Assembly: GCA_030704615.1 (NCBI GenBank)
Contig: CM060734.1
Coordinates: forward strand, 61,272,042-61,336,041
Reading direction: 5' to 3'
DNA from: Takakia lepidozioides
Taxonomy: Eukaryota > Streptophyta > Takakiopsida > Takakiales > Takakiaceae
Length of the DNA: 64,000 nt
Shown here: positions 51,760 through 63,602 of the stretch, piece after piece
Layout of the letters: every line of letters begins with the position of its first letter
Numbering within the stretch: position 1 is the stretch's first letter
Notes under the pieces: generated by a model
Database searches by the model: none
What the model was told of the DNA's origin: nothing
The model's input: the letters and a program-made list of their open reading frames with translations, nothing else
Translations under genes and position numbers: made by a program

Positions 51760-53229
51760 CCATGTACACTGGTGATATAATTTGTAAGAAAGTCATGAGC
51801 CGATTTAAATTAGGCCATCAATTGGAAAAGCTTACCTTCTGACCCCTAGCTAGGCATGGATTGTATGTTCGTATGTTCCCCATGGATCTCATATATTCTC
51901 ATATATGTAATAGGAAAGACAGTGAAACAAGAGATGTTCCTCATTTGTTACAATTAGTTCCCTTCTGTTATCCCCAGCCCAAGCGGCCACAACGGGCCAC
52001 AGGCGGTAGTCACAGTGCAGGTTGTCCACTCTGCAGCTCCTACAAGTCTCTATCCGCACACTGTGGGAGCTCACCGTGAACCTTCTCAACGGTTCTTAGA
52101 ATAGAGGGAGGTGGAGAGGGAGGTGGAGCTTCGCGAAGATAATTGGGCTGTAAGATTCTATTATCACGGAGGCCCAAAAACGTCTCCCAATGGAAAGAAA
52201 GAAAGCGTGAATTTATCTATAATATATCTGCAAAGAGCTTCAGGGACAAAGAAAGCAGGATGTACATGTTCTAAGCAGCCCAAAACCAACTATTCATGAA
52301 TCAAGGGATTCACTTGACGCCTCTTGCAGATATGCTATCAAGCATTTCTGATCCGCATAGTGGAATACCTCAGGAAGGGATTGGCTGTCCCAGAATAGGC
52401 AATGGGGAGAAAGAAAATAGAAGCTCTAGAATGTACTCATAAGACATTGTTTGCCGTAGCCTCGCGCCGTAGAAAGAAACCAAAAGAGAGAACGTTCATT
52501 TCATCCGATGGGACAAACTACATAAGCAAAAGTGACAGGAGAGAGGACAAAATGAACTCATGCTGTTCCCTGCGAACGTCGTTGGCTGCCATCGGGTTAC
52601 GGCCATTGACCCCACGAGAAACTCTCCCGCAGCCTTTTGGTGGGGTTGCACCCCCACCAGGGTTTAGCTTATATCCTATAACCTTGTTTTCCCACAACTT
52701 TCATTAAGGCATTCACATAGGCACTTGTCCGCATGTAAACTCAACAGGGTTCCTGATTTTAGTTCTAAAGCTCTGCGTTTACCACAGAAATAACATGCCT
52801 GGGGAGTACCGTGCAGGGCAAGGAGAGAGGGGGAGAGAGACTGACAGAGGCTGATATTGAATTCACACTAGACAGTCTAATCTTGGTTCCAGCACAGCTA
52901 AAGATGGCCTCGACCTGACCGAATTATCGAACAGCAGATCTCTACCCAACAAAAATGTACCTACGATGGCACTTCCAATCAGAAAAAATTCCTTCGCGAG
53001 CAGAGCTCCGGCAAACGTGACAAGAAGCTTTTTCGAGCACCAGGTAATGGCACACTCTCGAAAAAGCTTATATTCGGTTAATTGGTGGTTGCTGATGCCT
53101 GCTAGTTGATAGGATCTGTGTGCTTATCACTTGTCCACTTGCACCAATTAGATTAGGTGGCTCTCTCCTTAATTAAATTGACTTGCCCTCTCTGTAATAC
53201 TTCACTTGAGTAAACCCATCGAATATGAC
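51760..53229. other. intergenic, no gene recognised
   Basis: Short frames only. The stretch 52400-52700 is open for 101 codons but basic and unlike known proteins. 53040-53229 could be the end of an LTR belonging to the following copia remnant. Confidence 0.4.
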
Positions 53230-54002
53230 CAGTATCGGAGCCTCGTCGAGCTGCAAGGGCAGTCTCCTCTCCACAGGACTCAAGAACAACTCTTGAACAT
53301 ACGGTTGATTCGTAGGAGAGTGTCTTGTATCCTTATCGTAGAGACAAGGGACTCAGATTTGGTCTTCCTATTTTGTGTTTACTCAGATCCGTCTTCTTTT
53401 TTCTTTTGCAAGCTTCTATTATTTTATACTAATCTTCTCACTAACATTCTCTCAATCTTGCTGCATGGCTAACTAGCTGACATGCTTTGAACTTTCTTTG
53501 TTATTAAATTTCTATCAGGTCTCAAGTCATGACTAACTTTGAGAGCTCCACCATGTCAAAGTCCAACACTCGAAGCGTGGACAACTATGGTGTTTGGAAG
53601 TTCCGTTTCCAAAGCTTGCATCATGGAAAAAGATAATTTGTGGCATCTATTTGATGACTATCCTGTGAGAATGGTTCAGACTCAAACCATCACATAAGAA
53701 TGAACCATCACTATCGAAATACCTGTCTTTGATAAGGAAACTATCAAACGACAGAAGAGGAAAGCCTTCTCCATCCTGAAACTTTCTGTCAAAGATAATA
53801 TAATTCCTCGTATCTTGTCTTGTACAGAACCCAAGCTGGAATGTTGGGACCGGCTGAAGGTGATGTTCTCTGTGAAAAACAATGCACGCAAGCTGGCTGC
53901 CACGAATCGTTTTTCAGCTCTCAAGATGGAAGAGAACACCCAAGTAGCAGACTCCTATGCGTGAAGTCAGGGACATCATGAACGAACTTGCAGAATTCAA
54001 CT
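53230..54002 (+). mobile_element. second copia remnant: degenerate primer site and gag
   Basis: CAGTATCGGAGC at 53230-53241 matches the copia initiator-tRNA site at 9 of 12 positions. After a leader, a gag-like reading (53531-54002) with stops and shifts contains DNYGVWKFRFQSL, then KAFSILKLSVKDNIIPRIL, then WDRLKVMFSVKNNARK and RFSALKMEENTQVADSY, the UBN2/gag order. Nothing of protease, integrase or RT follows. It is not a copy of the 23-28 kb element. Confidence 0.7.
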
Positions 54003-54219
54003 AGCCATGTTGAAGTTATCAGCCCCAATTAAATTGCAGTCCATACAACCAAGTCATATGAACATGAATCTACATGAATCTGATAAGATGCCGCAATTTG
54101 ACGGTGACAGGCGGATTTGGTATCATGGTGCGGATCTTCGATGATCTTATGGCATAGATGACTGGGAACAGTAGTGTGGAGCATGGGTGAGAAGCAGTGG
54201 AGCCAAACATACTCAAAAA

Positions 54220-55160
54220 AAAAAAAAAAACATGAGATTTGGGACTCACTGCAAAGCTTGTTCGGGCTGTTGGTCTCTGTATAACGTCCCTAGAAATTCG
54301 AACCTATGACAGGCTTGGCAGGGCGTTGAAGGGTTCAGCTCTATTCGACGGCTGTCTGGGGAGGAGACGGAACTGTCACTTGAAGCAGCAGGTGGTGGCA
54401 AGCTCCAAGTGATCAAGGCCATTCAAAGATAGAAAAGTGTATATAGAGGAAATTAGGGATTTTCTCTCTTCCAGATGGCTTCTTCTCTAGACAGGAGGCA
54501 CTCGTAGACGTCGGTTGTGTAGAGAGACTGGCAGACTGGACGGCCATCGAGAAAGTGTCTACGAGCAGGGAAGATGAACGACACAGAATGGTGTGGCGGT
54601 TGGGAGGACTGGATGTATTCCAGCACAATGTGTATGTGCAGCTGCTAGAAGTGTGTGATAGTTTAGTTGATGCTTGTAGTCTCTGGAATTTGAGAGAGTT
54701 GTTTATACGAAGCACTGGGTTGCAGCCAGTTGCGTTGGAATAAGAGCACGAACAAAAAGCCCAAGAGTCCAATTCCTTGCAAAAGGACGTCTTTACATGT
54801 CATGATGGAACTGATGGCAGGAAAGTGAAGTAAGAATTTCAGTTCGACTGGACAAGAAAGGCGGATCGTGAGAAAGAGCAATTAGAAAAGAGGAATGTAA
54901 CACTGCCATGCAGAGACTGCATCTAAACACATTGGTGCGTAACGGACGATTTTTCAACCCTAGGAAACATACAGCGGACCCCCAATAGATAGACACTACG
55001 TCCAAAAAAGCGCAATTGGGTGGACACTTTTTTTTTGTTAAAAGTGATGGCGGCTCATTAGAAACATTTAAAATCTTAAAGTTGATGTTTAACATGGCGG
55101 CTCATCTATGTGAAGACTGAGCGGGGGTGGCCAGTCTATAAAGTCTTGGACGGTAGCTTC

Positions 55161-55205
<45 letters not shown>

Positions 55206-55690
55206 TGGCTGCAGCTCCGGAGAGCTTGAATGTAAGAGAGACAATGTAAACAGCAAGTAAGACAGTGAACTAGAGAGTGTACAGTTCAAAGTAGATCGAT
55301 CGTGACTACAGGAGGTAGAGGATCTGAAGGAAGGCAGACGGTGTGCTTATATCCACGGCAGGGACGATCGTGGCACTGATGTGATCTTTGAAAGCAATGG
55401 AAAAGCCTGTGAATCTGTGAATGCTTGGGCTGGGATAGTGGTCTGGTCGATGCTCCATCTGGGTTGGTTAGGGTCTGAACAATTTCAAGTCATGCAGTCT
55501 GAATCAGGAATTTCCAGAGGAGGGAGTGCTAACAGAAGAACTATCGTGGTCCTCAAAATGTTATTTAGGCACATAAGTGGGCGTTATTCAAGTACGAATT
55601 GGGATTTACGTGGTGCCGAACAGCTGTCGGACCGTTCAGTGAGCACTAAAGTGATAGACGGACGCAAAGAACAAGGCAAGGAAGGGAGAG
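54220..55690. other. intergenic, no gene recognised
   Basis: Contains an A-run near 54218-54230. The 54555-54743 frame has no known motif. Confidence 0.4.
55164..55201. repeat. (GA)n microsatellite
   Basis: About 19 uninterrupted AG units upstream of the SINA-like gene, possibly GAGA-type promoter sequence. Confidence 0.92.
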
Positions 55691-55691
55691 G

Positions 55692-55698
55692 TATATAG
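55692..55698 (+). promoter_or_regulatory. TATA-like element before the SINA-like gene
   Basis: TATATAG lies only 31 bp before the ATG at 55723, which would leave almost no leader. Either the true start is further downstream or this is not the promoter. Confidence 0.35.
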
Positions 55699-55722
55699 GG
55701 GAGGTTGGTACGCTCTAATACA

Positions 55723-57141
55723 ATGAAGACCTCCCCGGCACCCCCACTTCATCCACCTGTGAAAAGAGCTCGGGTCGAGTCCTCGCCGGAGATCCCATCT
55801 TCTGCCCCTTATCTGCTCATGAGGAACGTCAAATTGCAGCCACCTTCGACCCTGACATACTGGAATGCCTTGTTTGCTATGAACCTCGTGCCTCCCCCAT
55901 TTTCCAGGTACACAACGACACCTTGCGTCCCGTCTCCTTTCCTCTTAAATCCATTTTCGACCTCTGTCTCTTTGTGTATCTTTCCGAAATAACGTTTGAT
56001 CATCAAGAAATTGCATATTCCTAAACTGTTTACTTTTTGTCCTGTGCATGGCTCCTAGGAGGATTGTTCCGATTTACATTGCAGGTCCAATTTCCTTACC
56101 AAGTGTGAAGGCATTTTTAGTTTTTATGCAGGGTCCCCCCCCCCAAAAGGTCGTCAATGCACTTGAACCATTTGTTCCTTTCGGTCAAAAGGAGTACTAT
56201 ATAATTGAGAACATCAATTGGATTCACTTCGCTAGTGTGGCCGGAACTTTACCGAGTCATTCTTTTGTTGTGTTGGGCTGGTGCAGTGCGAATGGCATAC
56301 TGCCTGCTCAAGCTGTTGCCATAAAATCAAAAGCGTGTGCTCCTTCTGCTCGAAACCAACTGGAAAGATCCGGTGCCTAGCAATTGAAAAGCTGATAGAG
56401 TCCCTGCACATGCACTGCAGGTTTGCTGAATACGTTTGCGAGAAAAGGCTGAAGTTTTCCAACAAGAAGGTGCACGAGACATCATGCCCACATGCTCCAT
56501 TCGAATGCCCCATTACTGGGTGCCATTTCTCTGGTGCTGGCAATGCTTTTCCTGACCATTTTCTTAGTTCACACCAAACACGTACAGTCGCTTTCCAATA
56601 TGACACCGTCTTCCCAGTTGTCTTGAACTCAAGTGACCACCATGTCGTGCTAAAGGCAGATGACATGGTATTCCTTCTCCACTATGAAAAGGAGGCTATT
56701 GGAAACATGATCTATGTCATATTCTTTGGGCAGACAGCGAGAGAGGAGTTCTTCTCTTATAACTTTACTGTGGCACATGGGAAGACAATGAAAAACATGA
56801 TCACCATGCCTCGCAGCATCCTACAGGAGGACAAAAGGGGAACCAATTACGTCGTTGTTCCCAAGTCAGGGAATAGGTCCTACGGGTATCTTCATAACTC
56901 TGTCATTCCAGCGAGTGGAAGCAATATCTGGCTTAAAGATCAATCCGTGATGACAGGTTTGTTTGTTCCATCTGCTGCACTAGTTTTTCCATTTCTTGAA
57001 AGAAAGTGGCCCCTACTTTTTGACATCAGAAAGCTCCCTCTCTTTTCCCCCTTGTCTGTGTCAGTATGGGATAATATAGCTTCAACCAATACGGTGACTA
57101 GAACCAGCTGGCAGCTAGTTAGCGCCAGGAGCAATCTCTGA
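55723..57141 (+). CDS. SINA-like E3 ubiquitin ligase (RING plus SIAH/TRAF-like), probable frameshift in exon 1
   Basis: RING-type E3 of the seven-in-absentia family. Exon 1 (55723-55907) starts MKTSPAPPLHPPVKRARVES. The RING start, AATFDPDILECLVCYEP, is in the next frame, and that frame has no ATG after a TAA upstream of the gene. A single-base change near 55800-55830 is the simplest explanation. Exon 2 (56287-57141, 284 residues) follows a GT-AG intron in phase with the RING frame: CEWHTACSSCC and CSFC complete the RING, GKIRCLAIEKLIESL is the family linker, and CEKRLKFSNKKVHETSC with CPITGCHFSG are the SIAH zinc fingers. The substrate-binding TRAF-like part runs to the stop. Target unknown. 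The gene may be non-functional if the shift is real. Confidence 0.8.
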
Positions 57142-57520
57142 ACTTCTACTCCTCCATCTCTGAGCTGTTTGTGCTCTGTAAATCCCACACTAGGCAGCCC
57201 ATTGGTTGGGTATTTGCGCCATGCCTATGTATGACCAGGATTCAATGAGGTGCCTCAACCATCCATTGCCCTCGATGGGCTGTATGTTGACCAGTATATA
57301 TACATCACAACAACATAGCCTGTTCAGTTCGACTACTCTATCGACAATTTCATGTCAAAAGAACATGCCATAAGGTTGTTCAGCCTGAATGTTGCACTGA
57401 ACTCAATTTTAACTAATTTTGGATTTTTGGCTTAAATTTAATATAATTTTATATTTAAATAAAATAAAATAAGTACAATATTATGAAGCAATGAATCAAG
57501 ATTTAGTTTTCAAGTGAATG

Positions 57521-57695
57521 TGCATGACTCCAAATTTTTTAAACGTCGACGTCAAAGTCGAATGACATACGTTAGACAATGCAAATAATATATATTAATA
57601 ACACAATTTGCATGACTCCAAATTCATTAAACGACGACATCAAAATCAAACGATATACAAATTTAGCCAATGCAAAGGATATATACTAATTAGCA
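57521..57695. repeat. two-copy tandem repeat, 88 bp
   Basis: TGCATGACTCCAAATT starts at 57521 and 57609. Both units continue TTAAACGWCGACRTCAAA, then GCAAAKRATATAT. Confidence 0.8.
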
Positions 57696-58129
57696 CAAGT
57701 ATCCATGAGACATCGTTACCCAGTACATGTTGTCAATTAGTCTGTTATCCCCAATACAAAGGCACTATATATAGTCCACAAACATCCTAGCCCTGAAACT
57801 AGAACATCTACACATAAGGCTGACATTGAGAATACTGGGTGTGCGTCGCACGAAGATATGTTTTTGCAAATGCCTCCGCGTAGATAGGTAGCTTGTAAAA
57901 ATGAAGACTCGAACTTAGACAAAATACTTTGTTTTGTTAAAAAAAAATGTCGGTCTCGAATCCAAATTGACTCCTGCAAAAGAGTAACCACGGATATAAA
58001 TTTATGGATACTACCACATGAATATAAGGCCCGAAGGCGAACTAAAAGGTATTCAAAATCAAAACGGTACACCGAAATAAAAAAGTCTTACTCACATGAG
58101 AAATCCGAATCAACATTAATAAAATGTGA

Positions 58130-59238
58130 AAAAATGTATGGAACCTATAGAACTACTAGACATTTTTAATCGAAATAATTTCTCCAAACCAATGTATCAA
58201 TGTACTCCAAAGTTGAAAGCTATGTACATTTATTTTTTCAATGACTCGCTTCGGAATATGAGGTTTCGAGGTATTGTAGGGTTTAGGATAAGAAAAAAGT
58301 ATGAAGAGGGGGGAAAAATAAAACAAACCTATAAGAACTTTCAATCAAATATCAACCTTGAATACATTGTACCCCAAAATAAGAATGTGTTTTTTTAACG
58401 AGCTTCCAACATAGATATATAAGGTTTTAGGAGCATAAAGTTTTAGAAAAATTATAAGTATGAATCACACAAATATGCAAGAAAGTTTATGACCTATAAA
58501 AACGTTCAATCAAGTAATATTTTAACCATAATTGTATTATACCCAAAGCTGGAAAAATGATTTGAATGAACTTCAAATATTTGAATGAGGTTTAGGGTAT
58601 AGGGGTTTGGAGAAGTAAAAGTACTATCAAGTACAAAATAAAATTGGACGAGTGTGTAGAACATATAAGAATTTTCAAGTAAATATCCCGATGACTCTAT
58701 CATACATATAAGCTAGAATAAAATGAATCAATGAGCTTCAAATGTAGAAACTACGTTTTAGGGTATGCTAGGGTTTAGAACAAGCAAAAGTGTGAATGAT
58801 ACAAATAATGGGATATTGTTTAGGACCAATACAAAATTTCATTAAATATTCCAACAACTCTTAGTAGTATGCAACCCCAAAGTTAGAAAAGAAATTTTTG
58901 AGTGAGCCTCAAACATTACAAAGATATTTTTGGGGTACTGGGCTTAGGCTATTAAACTAAAGTATAGTTAAGAACAAATATGAAAGAATGGAACTTAGGA
59001 TCTACAAAAATATCAATTAAAAATCCAGACCACTTTATCTTATTAAATGGGGGAGAAAGAATAATGAGCTTCAAACAATCAAAAAAGATTTTTAGGGTGA
59101 CATACTAGGATTTAGGGTAAGCAAATTTAGTACTATTCAATGACAAACAAATTTACAAGAGTAATTAAGACATATAAAATCTCTCAATTAAATATCGTAA
59201 AATTCTATAGACTAAGTCCCCAAAGCTTAGTACTAGCG

Positions 59239-59273
<35 letters not shown>

Positions 59274-60130
59274 AATCTATTCAATCTAACAAAGGGTTGA
59301 AAAGTGCTTATAAGGAAGTTCCATACAAAATTGTTACCAAGTAGTACTAAGCAATTGTTTTAATGAGCTAATTCAATCTTATACATGTTGGGATTAAAAT
59401 TTGTTCTGACCACGTCCCCACTCTATTGTACCCCAAAGCTGAAAAATTGAGAATGGGAGGAAAAAACAAAAAAAAACAAAAAAAAAACAAAAATGGGACT
59501 TGGGCTTCAAACATGGATATGAGGTGGACAAAATTATCAATAAGAAACTAATATGGAAGAGACAGTTTGTATACAAGCTCCTATAAAAACTTTCAAAAAA
59601 CAACAAGAGTGTATGGAACCTATAAAAACTTTCAATCAAATATCCCAACCTTGAACGCATTGTATTTCAAAGTATGAATTTGCTTTCTTAATAAGCTTCA
59701 AACATGGATATAAGGTTTTAGGGGCATAAAGTTTATAAGAAATAAAAGTATGAACCACATAAAAATATGCATGAATGTTTAGGACCTATAATTTTTAAAA
59801 CATTCAACAATCAAGTCAATATAATATTTTAACCATTGTAATTTATACCCAAAGCTCAAAAATTGATTTGAATGAACTTCAAACATTTGAATGAGGTTTT
59901 GCGGTATAGGGTTTCGGATAAACAAAAATACTTCAAGTTAAAAAAACATACGTAAGAGTAAGAATTTCCAAGTAAATATCTCGATGACTCTATCATATAT
60001 GTAAGCTGGAAAATGCAATTAATTGAGCTTCAAATGTAACAACTACGTTTTAGGCTATAGGGTTAAGACTATAAGGTTAAATCTCCGGCAAAAGTATGAA
60101 TGATAGGGGTGATGGGAGAGTGTTTAGGAC
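58130..60130. repeat. degenerate AT-rich satellite array with higher-order repeat
   Basis: Monomers of about 150-170 bp share AACCTATAARAACTTTCAA, then CCCAAAGCTGAAAAA, then TGAGCTTCAAACATxGATAT, then GAGGTTTTAGGGTATAGGG, then AAAAGTATGAATxACA. The set spanning 58327-58815 recurs in the same order at 59618-60112, about 1295 bp later. A 34-base A tract (59239-59272) interrupts the array. No coding. Confidence 0.8.
59239..59272. repeat. poly-A tract (34 A)
   Basis: Uninterrupted run inside the satellite array. It may be the tail of a retro-insertion or slippage; no flanking duplication was identified. Confidence 0.9.
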
Positions 60131-60460
60131 CAGATATGTTAAGCTTATTGCCTCCAGCAGGCCCAACAAATTTCAACCCAACATCCACAATCTACAAAAT
60201 CCCCTCTGTCCTTTTATTCTTTTAATCAAAAAATGGTAGTTGAAGTGGGGTACATCTTTACCTCCTCACACTGATTGGAAAGCCATTTGGAAAGAAAGTG
60301 GTCCAAATTTGGCTAGAAGAATGAACAACATTATAATTGAGTAGAACAATTATTTTTTCTCCATCATTCAAAGTTATTGAGATTTAAAACATTACAAGAA
60401 AACAAGAAAATTGGAGAGTTGTTTGCATTCATACCATTTTAGTTTTCATTATCTTGACGA

Positions 60461-61257
60461 TTGTTGCTGGGGGCGGCCACATCTGTGTGTCAGGCTCCAT
60501 TGTTCTCGGCTACCATGATTGCGACGCCGGGGGTAAAACCAACTGAAGTGTTTAGGCTGGCAGCTACACTCTGTGAGAGTAAGGAGGTTACTTCATCTTC
60601 TGCGCAGATAGTGGGAGGTGTAGTGCCGGAGGGATCCTCGGATTTGAGGGTCAAGACTGCCACGGCGGCGTCATGGCAAGCTGCAGCTGCCAGCTAGGCC
60701 AGCCACTAAGCGCGTCATGGTGACACATGGGGTTGTCATGTTAGACAACCATAATGGCATTTTCTATTTGAGTAGACCGGCAGGCAAGATGTACCGGCCA
60801 CTACGGTGTTGGACTTGAGAGCTCAGCCATTGATGTTGGGCAAAGCTGCTATTGCAGGCTTGGGCCTCAAGGAGGTGGACATGGAGCCTTGTCCTTTCCA
60901 GATATAAACATCTCTGGGAGGATTGGAGCAAGCGCGGGGCAAGACACGGCGTGAGTTGGCTCTCAAACTACAGCCGGATCATCCTACAGATGGCTCAGTG
61001 ATGCGAGCCAAGGCCATTGTGACAGACGCAGTCTCGTACGATGTCCTTGTTGGTGAGACAGTGTTGTACCCCATGGGCTTCACCCTGGATTTTTGGGAGG
61101 AGTCAGCTTCTTATAGGCCTGGATGGCAGTCAGGGAGGGCTGGCGTGTGCAGCTCCCTGTGACATTCATAAGAGGAGTTGCGGTTGCCCAGCGAGGCAAG
61201 ATGCCGACACTGGCAGTATTTACAGCTATTGTGAGTTGGCTTGGAGAGTTGCTAGAG
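60461..61257 (+). pseudogene. gypsy protease (copy 2)
   Basis: Corresponds to copy 1 protease. The active-site region reads TVLDLRAQPLMLGKAA, with D-L-R-A where D-S/T-G-A is expected. KLQPDHPTDGSVMRAKAI, then SYDVLVGETVLYPMGF, then TLDFWEESASYRPGWQSG follow in one frame (60923-61162). Stops and frame changes occur before 60920 and after 61160. The coding is cut at 61257 by the nested element. Confidence 0.75.
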
Positions 61258-62049
61258 GGCCCGGGGAGGTCACTTCCAAAAATTTCCAACCGACGTGCAA
61301 AAAAATATAGGGTGCAATTTATTCACAAAAGATAAAAATTATAAAATATTTAAAAATAATAAATGGTATATTATATTGTGATCAATGATTTCAAATTAAT
61401 ATAGGGTCTAAAATAATGACTGATTTTAATTTTTTCTTAAAACTAATATTGGGTTGAGATAAATATCTATGAAAAATTCCAAAAATATATACATGCTCTT
61501 AAGGGAAAACTTAATACTTACAAAAAAAATAATGGCTACGTAATATTCAAAAAATGAGAAGGAAGGCAGGGAGCAGGTCGGGGATATCGCGACATCCTGT
61601 TGATCTCCTAAATAGACCAACCACACCAATCATGGTGTTATTAAACTACTTCTCAAAATCTAGAGGACAATTTAAATTCAAATATGATCATACCGACAAC
61701 AAGTGGGTAGATTTAGATTCAATTATTAGTTCAGTCACTATGACTTTCGATAGAGCGCAAAACGTTTATACTTTGAATGCGGATGATGCGAATGCTTTAA
61801 ATGAATTTATTTCAACCAAATAATAAATTCATTTGTCTTCTTTTTTTAAATTGTATTATTAATATAGGGTGCCTAATATTTGTTTGAAACAAAAAAATAT
61901 AATTAAAATAACATGCCAAAAAATCACCATATTACAAAATTACGTAATTATAGGGTACTAAGAAATACCAAAGTAAAAGTAATACCCCTTACAAAATACC
62001 CATTTATCTCACGTGCCCTATACAAGTGATAGCGAGTGACTCCCCCGGA
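61258..62049. mobile_element. TIR element nested in gypsy copy 2
   Basis: A 792-bp AT-rich insertion. The left end GGCCCGGGGAGGTCACT and the complement of the right end, TCCGGGGGAGTCACT, form an imperfect inverted repeat. CTAGAG is duplicated on both sides (61252-61257 and 62050-62055). Copy 1 has an uninterrupted GAGTTGCTTGAGAGCAA at the same point, proving the insertion. The word ATAGGGT recurs several times inside. One frame (61554-61823) encodes an unknown protein end with YNxxY-free TFDRAQNVYTLNADD, also found at 12.79 kb. Superfamily not assigned. Confidence 0.85.
61554..61823 (+). CDS. unknown protein fragment inside the nested TIR element
   Basis: An 89-codon frame whose last 65 residues (from MVLLNYFSKSRGQFKFKYD) look like real protein. 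A related but diverged reading occurs at 12786-12872, so some of it was once conserved. No known domain; too short to be a transposase. Function unknown. Confidence 0.4.
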   Translation: MRRKAGSRSGISRHPVDLLNRPTTPIMVLLNYFSKSRGQFKFKYDHTDNKWVDLDSIISSVTMTFDRAQNVYTLNADDANALNEFISTK

Positions 62050-62280
62050 CTAGAGAGCAACACTCATTCAGAGGATGTGTCACCTCCAGCAGAGCAGGAT
62101 GACATGTATGGTATGGCGGAATTGTCTGTCATGGTTGCTCAGACTCCATTGTGAGGCACGAGCAAGGATTTGCAGCGGGTTGCTAATCGGCGGATGCAAC
62201 AAGCCTAGGTAGAGGCTTTTGTACCGTCAAGAGAGGAGGAGAGTGCGGAGATTGCACCAGGACCACCTCAGTTGTCACCA

Positions 62281-63260
62281 TTGGACACCACACCTGTTGT
62301 GTGGCAGTGTCCGGATGAAGACATTTGCCTTCTGGACTTGTTTGGCGGGATCAGCACCTTGTTCTACAGGCAAGTATACGGGTTCAGAGATATCTGTATG
62401 TGGAGATGGATGAGACTGCATGACGCGTCTCACTTCGTCATGTTGCTTAGTTGGTGCAGCAGTACCCTGACTTGTTGCCGGTGTCTACGGTTCATGGATA
62501 TTAGCAGGTCTTGCCAGCAGACATCTCTTTGCTGGGGGCGCAGGATTTGGAGCGGGTTGGCTCCATTCATTTAGTAGTGGCGGCCCTGCCAAGGGCATTC
62601 ATCAGCCGGTCATGGCAATGGATTACGAGACTCGAGGTCGGGTCTGTATTGGGAGATGGTGCAGATTTTGCGTCACTTACAACTTCATCAAGCTGTATCT
62701 CTAGCATACATCTTGGAGAATGTGCCACTGTTGGGTGATTCTCAGGCCAGGGTGATGGCCATTATGCATCAAGTCCGGTTGCACGGCTTGGGTCAACAGT
62801 GTTGCTGGATGCAGCTACAGTTGGGTCACGGGCTCATCGTCCACAGTTATGGTAAACTAACTTGATGTCACTCGCACTGCTCAAGCGTGCATTTGATGGG
62901 GTGCAACGGCCAGCACATCTTATAGTGGATAGCATTTTGGAACGATGAGGCAGTCTCAGCGTGTGAAACACAATGACCGTTCGCCTTTGGCAATGGTCAA
63001 CAAGGTGGGTCAACCACGAGCAGCACTACCTACACTACTCAGCTTTCCAAGATCGCATGCTTTCCGGGATACTGGACCTGGCCTCCTGTGGGATACTTAG
63101 TTGTAGCAGTTAGTGGAGCCCAATGCCGACGAGCGAGAACGGGCTATGGGTTTTTCCACTGGGACCACGGCAGTACCTTCTCTTTTTGAGGCATCACATC
63201 GTCAGGTGTTGGGGCAAGCGATTGATCTCAATTGCTTGACCTGGATTATCAGCTTGGCTA
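62281..63260 (+). pseudogene. retrotransposon-borne C5 DNA methyltransferase (DNMT)
   Basis: Cytosine-5 DNA methyltransferase motifs in canonical order: motif I CLLDLFGGIS (62326-62355), motif IV with the catalytic cysteine PCQGHSSAGHGNGLRDSRSG (from 62584), motif VI LENVPLLG (62713-62736), motif VIII SRAHRPQLW (62826-62852), target-recognition-like LLSFPRSHAFRDTGPG (about 63035-63085), and motifs IX/X ERERAMGFSTGTT with RQVLGQAIDLNCLTW (63130-63250). The order is not permuted, unlike plant DRM enzymes, and the ERxMGF end resembles DNMT3-type enzymes. Frames change at least three times and a TAA follows motif VIII (62853-62855), so this copy is dead. It would have methylated cytosines in DNA, perhaps the element's own cDNA. 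Confidence 0.9.
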
Positions 63261-63602
63261 TGACTGAGCAACGTAGAGTGCAGAGTGCACTTCCCTTGAC
63301 GGTCTCTCTGCCTACCGAGACAGTACAGGTAGTGAGTGGGGGCGAGCCGGTGAGGACCACGTGGTGCAGACATACATGGCACACGTGGGAGGTGCCCGAG
63401 GTTCAGAGAGAGTTGGCAACCAAGGCGGCGGTGATGGATGAGGTTGGGGATTCTTCTCGGGTTGAGGAGGTCCTCAAGGATGAGATGATGGGGCAGGATG
63501 AGGCCTTGTCATTGACAGAGCAGGCAGTGGTCACTGCTCAAGAGATTACAACATAGCAACCATGGGACGCGTCTCCTACCTCTAAGTCTGCTGGACTTAA
63601 GG

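Noticed and set aside
56048-56380. 110-codon open frame inside the SINA-like gene
   Set aside because: Mostly intron sequence in a different frame from the RING exon.
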